DNA of 64,000 nucleotides from positions 1 through 64,000 of the forward strand of contig NZ_CAJYVE010000038.1 in the NCBI RefSeq assembly GCF_913777995.1. The letters run 5' to 3'. This document shows positions 52,853 through 63,662 of the stretch, piece by piece. How positions within the stretch are numbered: position 1 is the first letter of the stretch; the number at the start of each line of letters is the position of its first letter. The DNA is from an uncultured Pseudomonas sp. (GTDB lineage: Bacteria; Pseudomonadota; Gammaproteobacteria; Pseudomonadales; Pseudomonadaceae). The translations under genes were made by a program, and so were the position numbers. Under the pieces are notes generated by a model. That model ran no database searches and was not told where the DNA came from. It was given only the letters and a program-made list of their open reading frames with translations.

Positions 52853-54532
52853 TCATTCCGGAGTCTGGTCGAGCAGATTCTGCAGCAGGTGTGTGCAGCG
52901 TTCTGCCCACGCTTGCGATTCCAGGCCGGCCTGCCGCTCGCGTACATCGACCTCGTGATAATCCAGGGCATGCAGGGTCGCCGCCAGTGGCGTGTCGACC
53001 AGTCCCGTGCCGATGCCGTCGTGCAGCGCCTGGCGGCGTTCGTCGGGCTGCAACGGCGACCACGGCCCGACCCCGAGCTGCACACGCCCACGCAGTCCGC
53101 AGGCCATTGCCACGGCGCGGCGACGTTGGGTGGCGGTCGCCTGCCAGGCCGGGCATTGCGCCGCGGGCCGGGCGTGCTCCAGTGGGCCGCGCAGCAGGGC
53201 CAGGCGCGGCGCGATGGCCTGCAGGCAGGCTTCGAGGTTGAGGCTGGTGCGCCAGTGCTCGTCGACCAGGCCCAGCTTGAGCGTGTACTCCGGCAGCTCA
53301 AGGAGGGTCTCGATACGCTGGCACAACAGCTGGACGAAGGCCGCTTCCTGGCAACCTTGCAGGTTCGGAACGTTGAGGTAGAGGCTGCCGGTACGTGAAT
53401 TGCCCCGGCGTTGTCGGTCATGCAGGCCGATCAGGCTGCCCAGCGTTGCATCGACGATCAGCTGGCTGACCGGGTTGCCCTGCACATCGAGCAGCGCCGG
53501 GCCATTCACCTGCAGGGCATTGACGTGCAGCGCCAGCAGCGGCCGGGCTGGCAGTAGCAGCTCGCCACCGGCGCTGCCCTGGTAGCGCAGGTCATGGGCC
53601 GGCACCGGCCTGGCCCTGTCCTTGGTCGATGGCTCGCTGGCAAGGGTATCGGTCATCAGCGCCAGCCAGTTGCCGTAGGTCTTGAGCGGGCCGGCTGCAT
53701 CCACAGTCGGCAGCGGGTCAGTGATGTCCACCAGGGCGGTCAGCGCCGTTTCCAGGCGCACGTCGGCGAGGGTCGCGATGTCGCCGCCGCCGGCCGGGCT
53801 CTGTGGGTCGAAGCGCAGTTCCAGGTGCAGGCCGTGGTGCCGGAGCAGCACAGCGTCGGGCTGGTCCGGGTTGCCCCGGTGGCCCAGGTAGTGCTCCGGG
53901 GAGCGCAGCGCGGTTTCTTCGCCGCGTGCCAGCCTGACGCTCAATTGGCCCTGACGCACCCGGTAGCGCCGGGCATCGATATGGCTGCCCACCGCCAGGG
54001 GCACGAAGCGGTCGAGCAATTCGCGCACCTGCACCACCACGCGGGCCAGGCGCTGGGGGTCATGCGCAGAGGTCGCGGGCGCTCTGTGCTGGTCGGCGTC
54101 GCTTTGGTACAGCGCATCGTAAAGCGAGCCCCAGCGTGCCTGCTGGGCGTCGAGCAGGGCCGCGCGGTCGGTGCCTTCTACCAGCAGTTGGGGACCGGCC
54201 AGGTCGCTGATTTCCAGGTCCAGATTCGCCGAACTGACGCGTACCTGCGCAGGGGGCGAGTGCAGGTAGCCGCACTCGATGAGCCAGTCGCGCCATGCAC
54301 CGGGGTCGCGTGGTGCCGGGTTGGCCGCTGTCCAGTCATTCAAGAGCGCCGCCAGGCGTTCGCGCTCGGCGAGCAGGTCGCGGCTCAGCGGGGCCAGCTC
54401 ATGGACCAGATCGGCGAAGCCTTCCCAGAAGGCCTCGGCGTGCAGTCCAGTGCCCGGCAAGACCTGGTCGTCAATGAAACGTTGCAGTGCTGTGGCGACC
54501 TTGAGACGGTGCCGGGTGATGTAGTCCGTCAT
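52853..54532 (-). CDS. Truncated malate synthase G homologue, probably non-catalytic
   Basis: A 559-residue protein similar to malate synthase G (GlcB, about 723 residues) along nearly its whole length: RFIDDQVLPGTGL, RWGSLYDALYQSD, KTYGNWLALM, NSRTGSLYLNVP, TLKLGLVDEHWRTSLNLEAC and LAATLHALDYHEVDV. By alignment to recalled E. coli GlcB, active-site Arg338 is His336, the DCED loop reads DITD (Thr271), Mg ligand Asp455 is Glu452, and the C-terminal domain with Asp631 is absent. Glu425 (ligand Glu427) remains. It is therefore probably a pseudoenzyme. It follows glcG, the usual neighbour of glcB. No frameshift: the frame is open throughout. Confidence 0.8.
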   Translation of the reverse strand: MTDYITRHRLKVATALQRFIDDQVLPGTGLHAEAFWEGFADLVHELAPLSRDLLAERERLAALLNDWTAANPAPRDPGAWRDWLIECGYLHSPPAQVRVSSANLDLEISDLAGPQLLVEGTDRAALLDAQQARWGSLYDALYQSDADQHRAPATSAHDPQRLARVVVQVRELLDRFVPLAVGSHIDARRYRVRQGQLSVRLARGEETALRSPEHYLGHRGNPDQPDAVLLRHHGLHLELRFDPQSPAGGGDIATLADVRLETALTALVDITDPLPTVDAAGPLKTYGNWLALMTDTLASEPSTKDRARPVPAHDLRYQGSAGGELLLPARPLLALHVNALQVNGPALLDVQGNPVSQLIVDATLGSLIGLHDRQRRGNSRTGSLYLNVPNLQGCQEAAFVQLLCQRIETLLELPEYTLKLGLVDEHWRTSLNLEACLQAIAPRLALLRGPLEHARPAAQCPAWQATATQRRRAVAMACGLRGRVQLGVGPWSPLQPDERRQALHDGIGTGLVDTPLAATLHALDYHEVDVRERQAGLESQAWAERCTHLLQNLLDQTPE

Positions 54533-54617
54533 GGGCGGATCCTTGAGGGTTGTCCGTGGATGGCAATCCTGAAGGCGGCATCCGCCACAGCCTGGCTGCG
54601 GTGCGCGTCAGGGCCTG

Positions 54618-55025
54618 TCAGTCGGTGTTCAGCGCGGCGATACCCACCTTGGCGACCTGCGCGTCCTGGTCTGAACGCACCCCGGACACCCCCACGGCGG
54701 CGATCACCTGGCCATCGACGATCACTGGCACGCCGCCTTCCAGCGAGGTGAGCAGCGGGGCGCTGAGGAAGGCGGTGCGGCCGCCGTTGACCATTTCTTC
54801 GTAACCCTTGGACTCGCGACGGCCGAGTGCCGACGTGCGGGCCTTTTCCATGCTGATGTAGCTGCTGATCGGGCTGGCACCGTCCAGGCGTTCGAAGGCC
54901 AGCAGGTGGCCGCCGTCATCGACGATGGCGATGGACACCGCCCAGGCGTTGGCCAGGGCTTCCTGCCGGGCGGCAGCGAGGATCTGACTGGTTTCGGTCT
55001 GGGTCAGCACGGCTTTGCTTTTCAT
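54618..55025 (-). CDS. glcG: GlcG/HbpS-family protein
   Basis: A 135-residue protein of the GlcG/HbpS family (DUF336): ALANAWAVSIAIVDDGGHLL, then RLDGASPISSYISMEKARTS and GGVPVIVDGQVIAAVGVSGV. Members bind haem or cobalamin-like ligands or are found beside glycolate-oxidation genes (family knowledge). ATG at 55025 has AAGGACCC upstream. It lies 85 bases before the malate synthase-like gene and is divergent from hpd. Its role here is unknown. Confidence 0.87.
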   Translation of the reverse strand: MKSKAVLTQTETSQILAAARQEALANAWAVSIAIVDDGGHLLAFERLDGASPISSYISMEKARTSALGRRESKGYEEMVNGGRTAFLSAPLLTSLEGGVPVIVDGQVIAAVGVSGVRSDQDAQVAKVGIAALNTD

Positions 55026-55277
55026 GCGGGGTCCTTGTTTCGGCGGGGGTAGAAGGCCGGGGGAGCGCCTCCGGGTCTGGCAGCATAGCGGCTGGGCCAG
55101 CATTTTTCATGCACGCCCGGACAAGCCGGGCTAGTCTGGAGGCATGAAGACAGGTGCCTTGCAGTTGCTCATCGGGGATTTTCTCGCGCGTAGCGTGCGC
55201 GGGATTTCCTGTGCGCCGCCGCTGGAAAGCTGATTCCGGTTACCCGCCGTTCTCACTTTCCTGCAAGGAGCCAGACC

Positions 55278-56354
55278 ATGGCTGATCTGTACGACAACCC
55301 GATGGGGCTGATGGGCTTCGAATTCATCGAGCTTGCCGCTCCCACTCCAGGCGTGCTCGAGCCGGTGCTGCACTGCCTGGGCTTCACCCAGGTGGCCACC
55401 CACCGCTCCAAGGCCGTGACCCTGTATCGCCAGGGTGACATCAACCTGATCGTCAACCACGAACCCCACAGCCTGGCCTGGTACTTCGCCGCCGAGCACG
55501 GCCCGTCGGTGTGTGGCATGGCGTTCCGCGTCAAGGATGCCCACCATGCCTACCGGCGCGCCCTGGAACTGGGCGCTCAGCCGCTGGAAATTCCCACTGG
55601 CCCGATGGAACTGCGCCTGCCGGCGATCCGTGGAATCGGCGGGGCGCCGCTGTACCTCATCGACCGCTTCGGCGAGGGCACGTCCATCTACGACATCGAC
55701 TTCAACTTCATCGAAGGGGTCGACCGCCACCCGGTCGGCGCCGGGCTGAAGTTCATCGACCACCTCACTCACAACGTGTACCGCGGGCGCATGGCCTACT
55801 GGGCCGGTTTCTACGAGAAACTGTTCAACTTCCGCGAACTGCGCTACTTCGACATCAAGGGCGAGTACACCGGCCTGACCTCCCGGGCCATGACCGCTCC
55901 GGATGGCCTGATCCGCATTCCGCTGAACGAGGAGTCTTCCCGAGGCGCCGGGCAGATCGAAGAGTTCCTCATGCAGTTCAACGGCGAAGGCATCCAGCAC
56001 GTCGCGTTCTTTACCGACGACCTGCTGCGCACCTGGGACGCCCTCAAGGCGCTGGGCATGCGCTTCATGTCGCCACCGCCGGACACCTACTACGAAATGC
56101 TCGAAGAGCGCCTGCCGGGGCATGGCGAGCCGGCCGATGAGCTCAAGGCGCGCGGCATTCTTCTCGATGGCTCCAGCGAGGGCGGGCAGCGCCGCCTGCT
56201 ATTGCAGATATTCTCCGAGACGCTGTTGGGGCCGGTGTTCTTCGAATTCATCCAGCGCAAAGGCGACGAGGGCTTCGGCGAAGGCAACTTCAAGGCACTG
56301 TTCGAGTCCATCGAGCGCGACCAGATCCGCCGGGGCGTGCTGGCTCAGGACTGA
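55278..56354 (+). CDS. hpd: 4-Hydroxyphenylpyruvate dioxygenase
   Basis: A 358-residue two-domain vicinal-oxygen-chelate enzyme. The iron ligands lie in FIDHLTHNV (first His), [11 protein letters not shown] (second His) and the Glu in [18 protein letters not shown]. It converts 4-hydroxyphenylpyruvate into homogentisate (family knowledge). ATG at 55278 follows AAGGAG by about eight bases. It precedes hmgA and fahA on the same strand, supplying their substrate. The 54-base gap allows either one or two transcripts. Confidence 0.95.
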   Translation: MADLYDNPMGLMGFEFIELAAPTPGVLEPVLHCLGFTQVATHRSKAVTLYRQGDINLIVNHEPHSLAWYFAAEHGPSVCGMAFRVKDAHHAYRRALELGAQPLEIPTGPMELRLPAIRGIGGAPLYLIDRFGEGTSIYDIDFNFIEGVDRHPVGAGLKFIDHLTHNVYRGRMAYWAGFYEKLFNFRELRYFDIKGEYTGLTSRAMTAPDGLIRIPLNEESSRGAGQIEEFLMQFNGEGIQHVAFFTDDLLRTWDALKALGMRFMSPPPDTYYEMLEERLPGHGEPADELKARGILLDGSSEGGQRRLLLQIFSETLLGPVFFEFIQRKGDEGFGEGNFKALFESIERDQIRRGVLAQD

Positions 56355-56408
56355 ACGCGGTCCGCATGTTGGAACCACCACAATAACAATGCTTTCCAGG
56401 AGGCCCGC

Positions 56409-57719
56409 ATGCCTGCGGCTACCGATGTCCCTGCCGTGCCGGACTACCAGTCGGGATTCGGCAATCATTTCACCAGCGAGGCTTTGCCAGGCGCCGTTGC
56501 GCGACTGCAGAATTCGCCCCAGCGCCACCCGCTGGGCCTGTACGCCGAGCAGTTGTCCGGCACCGCGTTCACCGTGCCGCGCAGCGAAGCGCGACGTACC
56601 TGGATGTATCGCATTCTGCCGTCGGCGGCGCATGGCCGCTTCGAGCTGCTGAAGCGCCAACTGCGTGGCCAGGAAGATGGCCCGGCCGACCCCAACCGCC
56701 TGCGCTGGAGCCCACTGCCGATGCCCAGCGAATCCGTCGACCTGCTCGACGGGTTGGTGGCCATGGCACGCACGGCGCCCGCCACACAGGCCGAAGGCGT
56801 GACGGTTTACCTATATGCCGCCAACCGCAGCATGGACAGGGCATTCTTCGATGCCGACGGTGAGTGGCTGCTGGTGCCGCAGCAAGGGCGCTTGCGCATC
56901 ATCACCGAACTGGGCGTGCTGGAAGCCGCGCCCTGGCAGATTGTGCTGTTGCCCAGAGGGCTGAAGTTTCGCATCGAGCTGCCCGACGGCAGCGCTCGCG
57001 GTTACCTCTGCGAAAACCACGGCAGCCCGCTGCGTCTGCCGGATCTCGGCCCCATCGGCAGCAATGGTCTGGCCAGTCCGCGTGATTTCCTCGCGCCCTG
57101 CGCCTGGTTCGAGGACAGCCAGCAACCCATGCAACTGGTGCAGAAGTTCATGGGCCAGCTGTGGGCCACCGAGCTGGATCACTCGCCGTTCGATGTGGTG
57201 GGCTGGCATGGCAATCTGGTGCCCTACCTGTACGACCTGCGGCGTTTCAACACCTTGGGTACGGTGAGCTTCGATCATCCGGATCCGTCGATCTTCACGG
57301 TTCTGACCTCGCCGGGCAGCGTGACGGGGCAGGCGAATGTGGACTTCGTGATCTTTCCACCCCGCTGGATGGTGGCGGAACACACCTTTCGCCCGCCATG
57401 GTTCCACCGCAACCTGATGAACGAGTTCATGGGCCTGATCGAAGGGGTCTACGATGCCAAGGCCGACGGCTTCCTGCCCGGCGGTGCGTCCCTGCACAAC
57501 CGCATGAGCGCCCATGGGCCGGACAACGCCACGGTGCAGGCGGCCATGGCCGCGCACCTGCAGCCGCACAAGATCGACGGTACCCTGGCCTTCATGTTCG
57601 AGACCGGGCAGGTGCTACGGCCCACCGGCGAGGCGCTGCAGTGCCCGCAGCGGCAGATGGACTACGACCGTTGCTGGGAGGGCATGGCCCGTACCTTCAA
57701 ACCGGAGGCCGCTTCATGA
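56409..57719 (+). CDS. hmgA: Homogentisate 1,2-dioxygenase
   Basis: A 436-residue enzyme with the signature start [20 protein letters not shown] and the iron-site block [20 protein letters not shown] containing a His and the Glu ligand. It opens the ring of homogentisate to maleylacetoacetate (family knowledge). AGGAGGC lies just upstream of the ATG. It overlaps fahA by four bases (ATGA). Length is normal. Confidence 0.96.
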   Translation: MPAATDVPAVPDYQSGFGNHFTSEALPGAVARLQNSPQRHPLGLYAEQLSGTAFTVPRSEARRTWMYRILPSAAHGRFELLKRQLRGQEDGPADPNRLRWSPLPMPSESVDLLDGLVAMARTAPATQAEGVTVYLYAANRSMDRAFFDADGEWLLVPQQGRLRIITELGVLEAAPWQIVLLPRGLKFRIELPDGSARGYLCENHGSPLRLPDLGPIGSNGLASPRDFLAPCAWFEDSQQPMQLVQKFMGQLWATELDHSPFDVVGWHGNLVPYLYDLRRFNTLGTVSFDHPDPSIFTVLTSPGSVTGQANVDFVIFPPRWMVAEHTFRPPWFHRNLMNEFMGLIEGVYDAKADGFLPGGASLHNRMSAHGPDNATVQAAMAAHLQPHKIDGTLAFMFETGQVLRPTGEALQCPQRQMDYDRCWEGMARTFKPEAAS

Positions 57720-59011
57720 ACGCAGCATCCTGCCGCCTGAGTTGGGTGGAGTCGGCCAACGGTCATCCGGACTTTCCCTTGCAGAACCTGCCCCTGGGCA
57801 TCTTCAGTCACGGTGACGACAGGCGCCGGGGCGGCGTGGCGATCGGTGACTGGGTCCTCGACCTGCAAGCGGTACTCGCCGCCGGTCTGTTCGCCGGCCT
57901 GGCAGGTCAGGCCGCCGAGGCCGCCGCAGGCGAATCGCTCAATGCCTATTTCGCCCTGGGGGCCGATGCGCACCAGGCCTTGCGCACTGCACTCATGCAA
58001 TTGCTGGACGAGGCCAGCCCGCAGCGTTCCAGGCTGGAGCCGCTGTTGCTGCCAATGAGCCAGTGCCGGATGCATCTGCCAGCCCGGGTCGGCGACTACA
58101 CCGACTTCTATGCCGGTATCCATCACGCCCTGAACGTCGGTCGGCTGTTTCGCCCCGACAACCCGTTGCTGCCCAACTACAAGTACCTGCCGGTCGCCTA
58201 CCATGGCCGCGCTTCGACCCTCTGCGTGTCCGGCACCGAGGTGCGGCGGCCCTGTGGTCAGTTGCCCAACGGCGAAGGCCAGGCGCCGCTGTTCGGCCCC
58301 TCGCGACGCCTGGATTTCGAACTGGAGGCGGGTGTCTGGATCGGCCCTGGCAATGCCACCGGCCAGCCCATTGCGCTGGCCGAGGCCGGCCGACACATCG
58401 CCGGGCTGTGCCTGCTCAACGATTGGTCGGCGCGTGATATCCAGGCCTGGGAGTACCAGCCGCTGGGGCCGTTTCTGTCGAAAAGCTTCACCACCAGCCT
58501 GTCGCCCTGGGTGGTCAGCCCGCAGGCGCTGGAGCCCTTCCGGCGCCCACAGCCGTCCCGCCCTGAGGGCGACCCGCCACTGCTGGCGTACCTTGACGAC
58601 CCGGCGGACCAGCGCACGGGAGCACTGGATATCGAACTGGAGGTGCTGCTGCACACCGAACGGATGCGCCGCGATGGGCTGGCCGCGCAGCGCGTTGCAC
58701 TGAGCAATACCCTGTACATGTACTGGACGCTGGCGCAGATGGTCGCGCATCACTCGGTAAACGGTTGCAGCCTGCGGCCTGGCGACCTGTTCGGCACCGG
58801 TACGCTGTCCGGGCCACAGGTGGGCCAGCATGGCAGCCTGCTGGAGATGACCCAGGGCGGCAAGGTGCCGCTGGTGCTGGGCAATGGCGAGCAACGGCTG
58901 TTTCTCGAACACGGCGATGAGGTGATCTTGCGCGCGCGCTGTCGCGCACCGGGAGTGGTATCGATCGGCTTTGGTGAGTGTCGCGGGCGGGTCGTGGACA
59001 GCCTGCCGTGA
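57716..59011 (+). CDS. fahA: Fumarylacetoacetase
   Basis: A 431-residue FAH-fold enzyme. The N-terminal domain is followed by the catalytic domain with [42 protein letters not shown] and [20 protein letters not shown]. It splits fumarylacetoacetate to fumarate and acetoacetate (family knowledge). Its ATG overlaps the hmgA stop. The usual third gene, maleylacetoacetate isomerase (maiA), does not follow; the next gene is lpxH, ten bases away and opposite in strand. Confidence 0.95.
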   Translation: MNAASCRLSWVESANGHPDFPLQNLPLGIFSHGDDRRRGGVAIGDWVLDLQAVLAAGLFAGLAGQAAEAAAGESLNAYFALGADAHQALRTALMQLLDEASPQRSRLEPLLLPMSQCRMHLPARVGDYTDFYAGIHHALNVGRLFRPDNPLLPNYKYLPVAYHGRASTLCVSGTEVRRPCGQLPNGEGQAPLFGPSRRLDFELEAGVWIGPGNATGQPIALAEAGRHIAGLCLLNDWSARDIQAWEYQPLGPFLSKSFTTSLSPWVVSPQALEPFRRPQPSRPEGDPPLLAYLDDPADQRTGALDIELEVLLHTERMRRDGLAAQRVALSNTLYMYWTLAQMVAHHSVNGCSLRPGDLFGTGTLSGPQVGQHGSLLEMTQGGKVPLVLGNGEQRLFLEHGDEVILRARCRAPGVVSIGFGECRGRVVDSLP

Positions 59012-59021
59012 GCCAGCGCGG

Positions 59022-59774
59022 CTATTGGCAGGCGAGACGCAGCGGGGTTTGGGTGCTGAAGTCCAGGGTGTGCAGGGCAAATTCCTGGCCATCGGCCTGC
59101 AGGACCCAACCCTGGCGATCCCAGTCGCCCAGCACGATGCGCTGGCCGGTGTGCTCGTCGATCTGCAGCTTGTGGATCGCCGGGCGGTGAGTGTGGCCGT
59201 GGATCAGCGTACGGACCCCGAAGGCACGCATGATGCGTGGCACTTCCTCGGGCGTGACATCGACGATGTCATTGGCCTTCATGCGCGTTTTGGCCTGGCT
59301 TTCGTTGCGCAGCCGGCGGGCCAGCTTCTGGCGGGTCTTGAGTGGCAGGTGACGGAGGATGAACAGGCTCAGCGGGTTGCGCAGCAGGCGACGCATCTTC
59401 TGGTAGCCGACGTCGCGGGTGCACAGGCTGTCGCCGTGCATCAGCAGCACGGGCTGGCCATTGAGGGCCACCACCGTGGGGTCATTGAGCAGGGTGCAGC
59501 CGGCGGCCTTGCAGAATCGTCGGCCGATCATGAAGTCGCGGTTGCCGTGCATCAGGAAGATCCGCGTGCCGGCGTCGCTGAGCTGGCGCAGTGCTGCACA
59601 GATCGACGCCTGGAAGGGCGACATGGCATCGTCGCCTATCCAGACTTCGAAGAAATCCCCGAGGATATACAGTGCCTGGGCCTGGCGAGCCGGGCCGGCC
59701 AGCAGATCCAGAAACGCCCGGGTGATGTCCGGGCGCTCTTCTTCCAGATGCAGATCGGAGATCAGCAGAATCAC
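59022..59774 (-). CDS. lpxH: LpxH, UDP-2,3-diacylglucosamine diphosphatase
   Basis: A 250-residue calcineurin-like phosphoesterase. [39 protein letters not shown] and [11 protein letters not shown] form the full metal-binding set. It makes lipid X in lipid A synthesis, at the inner membrane (family knowledge). Its ATG overlaps the ppiB stop by four bases (ATGA), so translation is coupled. Essential in most Gram-negatives. Converges with fahA, which ends ten bases away. Confidence 0.95.
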   Translation of the reverse strand: MILLISDLHLEEERPDITRAFLDLLAGPARQAQALYILGDFFEVWIGDDAMSPFQASICAALRQLSDAGTRIFLMHGNRDFMIGRRFCKAAGCTLLNDPTVVALNGQPVLLMHGDSLCTRDVGYQKMRRLLRNPLSLFILRHLPLKTRQKLARRLRNESQAKTRMKANDIVDVTPEEVPRIMRAFGVRTLIHGHTHRPAIHKLQIDEHTGQRIVLGDWDRQGWVLQADGQEFALHTLDFSTQTPLRLACQ

Positions 59775-60274
59775 TCAACGGTCTCGGCTTTTTCGATGAT
59801 CACGTCATCGACCGGTACGTCCTGGTGGCCGGCCTTGCTGGTGGTGGCCACGCCTTTGATCTTGTCGACGACGTCCTGGCCTTCGATCACTTCACCGAAT
59901 ACCGCGTAGCCCCAGCCCTGGGTGGTCTTGCCGGTGTGGTTGAGGAAGCTGTTGTCGGCCACGTTGATGAAGAACTGTGCCGAGGCCGAATGCGGGTCCA
60001 TGGTACGGGCCATGGCGATGCTGTACTTCTTGTTCGGCAGGCCGTTGTCGGCTTCGTTCTGGATGCTTGGGCGCTTGTCTTTCTTCTCTTTCATGCCAGG
60101 TTCGAAACCGCCGCCCTGGATCATGAAGTTGCCGATGACGCGGTGGAAGATGACATTGCTGTAGTGACCGGCACTCACGTATTCCAGGAAGTTCGCTACG
60201 GTCAGCGGCGCCTTTTCGGCGTTGAGCTGCAGGACGATCTCGCCGTGGTTGGTGGTCAGTTTCACTTTGGACAT
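59771..60274 (-). CDS. ppiB: PpiB, cytoplasmic cyclophilin-type peptidyl-prolyl isomerase
   Basis: A 167-residue cyclophilin. [20 protein letters not shown] contains the catalytic arginine, and [20 protein letters not shown] the following active-site loop. No signal peptide, so cytoplasmic. ATG at 60274 gives the family start [17 protein letters not shown]. First gene of a two-gene unit with lpxH. Divergent from glnS; the 218-base gap should hold both promoters. Confidence 0.95.
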   Translation of the reverse strand: MSKVKLTTNHGEIVLQLNAEKAPLTVANFLEYVSAGHYSNVIFHRVIGNFMIQGGGFEPGMKEKKDKRPSIQNEADNGLPNKKYSIAMARTMDPHSASAQFFINVADNSFLNHTGKTTQGWGYAVFGEVIEGQDVVDKIKGVATTSKAGHQDVPVDDVIIEKAETVE

Positions 60275-60492
60275 AAAAAGTCGCTCTCTTGGTGTATGCA
60301 TGGACAGGTGCGATTCCACCCTGACGCGCAGTTTAACGTGCTGGTTACATATTTCAGGGTTTTTAATGCGCATCGATCCTTGTACGTCGTGTTTTCGCAC
60401 TGCCTGTTGTCAGGGGCTTGACAGCATCGGCTATGATAGACGCTTTGATTTGCCGGCCCCTCCTGGCCGTGCGCCTGAAGTCCAAGGATCCT

Positions 60493-62187
60493 ATGAGCAA
60501 GCCCACCCCCGAGTCCGCCGCGAACGCCAAGGCAGCCCCTGTCGCTCCCACCAATTTCCTGCGCCCGATCGTGCAGGCCGACCTGGATTCGGGCAAGCAC
60601 AGTCAGATCGTGACGCGTTTCCCGCCAGAGCCCAATGGTTACCTGCACATCGGCCATGCCAAGTCGATCTGCGTGAACTTCGGTCTGGCCCAGGAATTCG
60701 GCGGCGTGACCCACCTGCGCTTCGATGACACCAACCCGGCCAAGGAAGACCAGGAGTACATCGATGCCATCATGAGCGACGTCAAGTGGCTGGGCTTCGA
60801 GTGGGCTGGCGAAGTTCGCTATGCGTCGCAGTACTTCGACCAGTTGCACGACTGGGCGGTGGAGCTGATCAAGGCCGGCAAGGCCTATGTCGATGACCTG
60901 ACCCCTGAGCAGGCCCGCGAATACCGCGGCACCCTGACCGAGCCGGGACGCAACAGCCCGTTTCGCGAGCGCAGCGTCGAAGAGAACCTTGACCTGTTCG
61001 CGCGCATGAAGGCCGGTGAGTTCGAGGATGGCGCCCGGGTATTGCGCGCCAAGATCGACATGGCCTCGCCGAACATGAACCTGCGCGACCCGATCCTCTA
61101 CCGCATCCGCCATGCCCACCACCACCAGACCGGTGACAAGTGGTGCATCTACCCCAACTACGACTTCACCCACGGGCAGTCGGATGCCATCGAAGGCATC
61201 ACTCATTCGATCTGCACCCTGGAATTCGAAGGCCATCGTCCGCTGTACGACTGGTTCCTGAACAACCTGCCGGTGCCGTGCAAGCCACGTCAGTACGAAT
61301 TCTCGCGCCTGAACCTCAGCTACACCGTGACCAGCAAGCGCAAGCTCAAGCAACTGGTGGACGAGAAGCACGTCAACGGCTGGGACGACCCGCGCATGTC
61401 GACGCTCTCGGGCTTCCGCCGCCGCGGCTACACGCCGGCGTCGATCCGCAACTTCTGCGAGATGATCGGCACCAACCGTTCCGACGGTGTGGTCGACTTC
61501 GCCATGCTCGAATTCAGTATCCGTGACGATCTGGACCGCAACGCACCGCGTGCCATGTGCGTGCTGCGCCCGCTCAAGGTGGTGATCACCAACTACCCCG
61601 AGGGGCAGGTCGAGACGCTGGAGCTGCCGCGTCACCCCAAGGAAGACATGGGCATGCGCGAGCTGCCGTTTTCCCGTGAGCTGTACATCGACCGTGACGA
61701 CTACATGGAAGAGCCGCCCAAGGGCTACAAGCGCCTGGAACCCAACGGCGAAGTGCGCCTGCGCGGCAGCTATGTGATCCGCGCCGACGAGGCGATCAAG
61801 GACGCCGACGGCAATATCGTCGAGCTGCGCTGCTCCTACGACCCTGACACCCTGGGCAAGAACCCCGAGGGTCGCAAGGTCAAGGGCGTGATCCACTGGG
61901 TGCCGGCCGCCGAGAGCGTCGAGTGCGAAGTCCGCCTCTATGACCGTCTGTTCCGCTCCCCGACGCCAGAAAAGGCCGAGGAGGGCGCAAGCTTCCTGGA
62001 CAACATCAATCCCGACTCCCTGCAAGTGCTGACCGGTTGTCGTGCCGAACCTTCGCTCGCCCAGGCGCAGCCGGAGGATCGTTTCCAGTTCGAGCGCGAA
62101 GGCTATTTCTGCGCCGACATCAAGGATTCGAAACCGGGCCGTCCCGTCTTCAACCGTACCGTGACGCTCCGCGACTCCTGGAACTGA
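60493..62187 (+). CDS. glnS: Glutaminyl-tRNA synthetase
   Basis: A 564-residue class I synthetase. [15 protein letters not shown] holds the HIGH motif; [11 protein letters not shown] is the glutaminyl/glutamyl version of KMSKS. C-terminal anticodon-binding beta-barrels follow. ATG at 60493 has AAGGATC upstream; the first 25 residues are a low-complexity lead-in common in Pseudomonas GlnS. It lies 34 bases before cysS, so a joint transcript is likely. Confidence 0.97.
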   Translation: MSKPTPESAANAKAAPVAPTNFLRPIVQADLDSGKHSQIVTRFPPEPNGYLHIGHAKSICVNFGLAQEFGGVTHLRFDDTNPAKEDQEYIDAIMSDVKWLGFEWAGEVRYASQYFDQLHDWAVELIKAGKAYVDDLTPEQAREYRGTLTEPGRNSPFRERSVEENLDLFARMKAGEFEDGARVLRAKIDMASPNMNLRDPILYRIRHAHHHQTGDKWCIYPNYDFTHGQSDAIEGITHSICTLEFEGHRPLYDWFLNNLPVPCKPRQYEFSRLNLSYTVTSKRKLKQLVDEKHVNGWDDPRMSTLSGFRRRGYTPASIRNFCEMIGTNRSDGVVDFAMLEFSIRDDLDRNAPRAMCVLRPLKVVITNYPEGQVETLELPRHPKEDMGMRELPFSRELYIDRDDYMEEPPKGYKRLEPNGEVRLRGSYVIRADEAIKDADGNIVELRCSYDPDTLGKNPEGRKVKGVIHWVPAAESVECEVRLYDRLFRSPTPEKAEEGASFLDNINPDSLQVLTGCRAEPSLAQAQPEDRFQFEREGYFCADIKDSKPGRPVFNRTVTLRDSWN

Positions 62188-62221
62188 GGTACGGCTTTAC
62201 GCCACTTGAGGTAGGAACAAC

Positions 62222-63604
62222 GTGCTTTCGATCTACAACACGCTCACCAAGAGCAAAGAAGTCTTCAAGCCGCTGGATGGCAACAAGGTGCGCATGTATG
62301 TCTGCGGTATGACCGTGTACGACTACTGCCACCTCGGGCATGGCCGTAGCATGGTGGCCTTCGACCTGGTCACCCGCTGGCTGCGTTTCAGCGGCTACGA
62401 CCTGACCTATGTGCGCAACATCACCGACATCGACGACAAGATCATCCGTCGGGCGCGTGACAATGGCGAGGCGTTCGACCAGTTGACCGAGCGCATGATT
62501 GCCGCGATGCACGAGGACGAGGCGCGCCTGAATATCCTCAAACCGGACATGGAGCCGCGTGCCACCGACCATATTCCCGGCATGCACGCGATGATCCAGA
62601 CCCTGATCGACAAGGGCTTCGCCTACGCCCCAGGCAACGGCGACGTGTACTACCGGGTCGGCAAATTCCAGGGCTACGGCAAGCTGTCGCGCAAGAAGAT
62701 CGAAGACCTGCGTATCGGTGCGCGGATCGAGGTCGACGAATCCAAGGAAGATCCGCTGGACTTCGTGCTCTGGAAGGGCGCCAAGCCGGGCGAGCCGAGT
62801 TGGGATTCGCCCTGGGGCGCGGGTCGGCCGGGCTGGCATATCGAATGCTCGGTGATGTCGACCTGCTGCCTGGGCGAGACCTTCGACATTCACGGTGGTG
62901 GCAGCGACCTGGAGTTTCCGCACCACGAGAACGAGATCGCGCAGAGCGAGGCGGCGACCGGCAAGACCTACGCCAATGCCTGGATGCACTGCGGGATGAT
63001 CCGTATCAATGGCGAAAAGATGTCCAAGTCGTTGAACAACTTCTTCACCATCCGCGACGTGCTGGAAAAATACCACCCCGAGGTGGTGCGCTACCTCCTG
63101 GTATCCAGCCACTACCGCAGCGCCATCAACTATTCCGAAGACAGCCTGCGCGAGTCCAAGGGTGCGCTGGAGCGTTTCTATCACGCTCTCAAAGGATTAC
63201 CGAGTGCCGAGCCGGCTGGCGGCGAAGCCTTCGTCGAGCGCTTCAAGGCGGCGATGGACGACGACTTCGGTACTCCCGAGGCCTGTGCCGTGCTGTTCGA
63301 CCTGGTGCGTGAGATCAACCGCCTGCGTGATAGCGATCCGGCTGCGGCGGCGGGGCTGGCGGCGCGCCTGAAGCAGCTGGCCAGCGTACTGGGTGTGCTG
63401 CAGCTGGATGCCGACGAGTTCCTGCGTGCCGGTGCCGAAGGCAAGGTGGATGCGACGCAGGTGGAAGCGCTGATCCAGGCACGCCTGACAGCACGTGCAG
63501 AGAAGAACTGGGCCGAGTCGGACCGTATCCGCGACCAGCTGACGGCCATGGGCGTGGTGCTGGAAGATGGCAAGGGCGGTACGACTTGGCGTCTGGCTGA
63601 CTGA
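62222..63604 (+). CDS. cysS: Cysteinyl-tRNA synthetase
   Basis: A 460-residue class I synthetase starting with GTG at 62222 after [25 protein letters not shown] carries the zinc Cys and HIGH motif; [10 protein letters not shown] the second signature; [15 protein letters not shown] a zinc-site block. The start choice follows the family N-terminus [14 protein letters not shown]. Followed by a clean terminator. Pairing glnS-cysS is standard in Pseudomonas. Confidence 0.97.
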   Translation: MLSIYNTLTKSKEVFKPLDGNKVRMYVCGMTVYDYCHLGHGRSMVAFDLVTRWLRFSGYDLTYVRNITDIDDKIIRRARDNGEAFDQLTERMIAAMHEDEARLNILKPDMEPRATDHIPGMHAMIQTLIDKGFAYAPGNGDVYYRVGKFQGYGKLSRKKIEDLRIGARIEVDESKEDPLDFVLWKGAKPGEPSWDSPWGAGRPGWHIECSVMSTCCLGETFDIHGGGSDLEFPHHENEIAQSEAATGKTYANAWMHCGMIRINGEKMSKSLNNFFTIRDVLEKYHPEVVRYLLVSSHYRSAINYSEDSLRESKGALERFYHALKGLPSAEPAGGEAFVERFKAAMDDDFGTPEACAVLFDLVREINRLRDSDPAAAAGLAARLKQLASVLGVLQLDADEFLRAGAEGKVDATQVEALIQARLTARAEKNWAESDRIRDQLTAMGVVLEDGKGGTTWRLAD

Positions 63605-63620
63605 CGCAGCGCCATGAACG

Positions 63621-63648
63621 AAAAACGGCACCCGAAGGTGCCGTTTTT
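63621..63648. terminator. Bidirectional intrinsic terminator between cysS and folD
   Basis: AACGGCACC and GGTGCCGTT pair around loop CGAA, with A-run before (AAAAA) and T-run after (TTTTTT). It ends cysS on the plus strand and folD on the minus strand. The first arm begins 18 bases beyond the cysS stop. Confidence 0.92.
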
Positions 63649-63662
63649 TATGCCTGTAACAC

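Noticed and set aside
60262..62025. 587-codon open frame opposite glnS
   Set aside because: GlnS on the plus strand is unambiguous; the antisense product has no domain.
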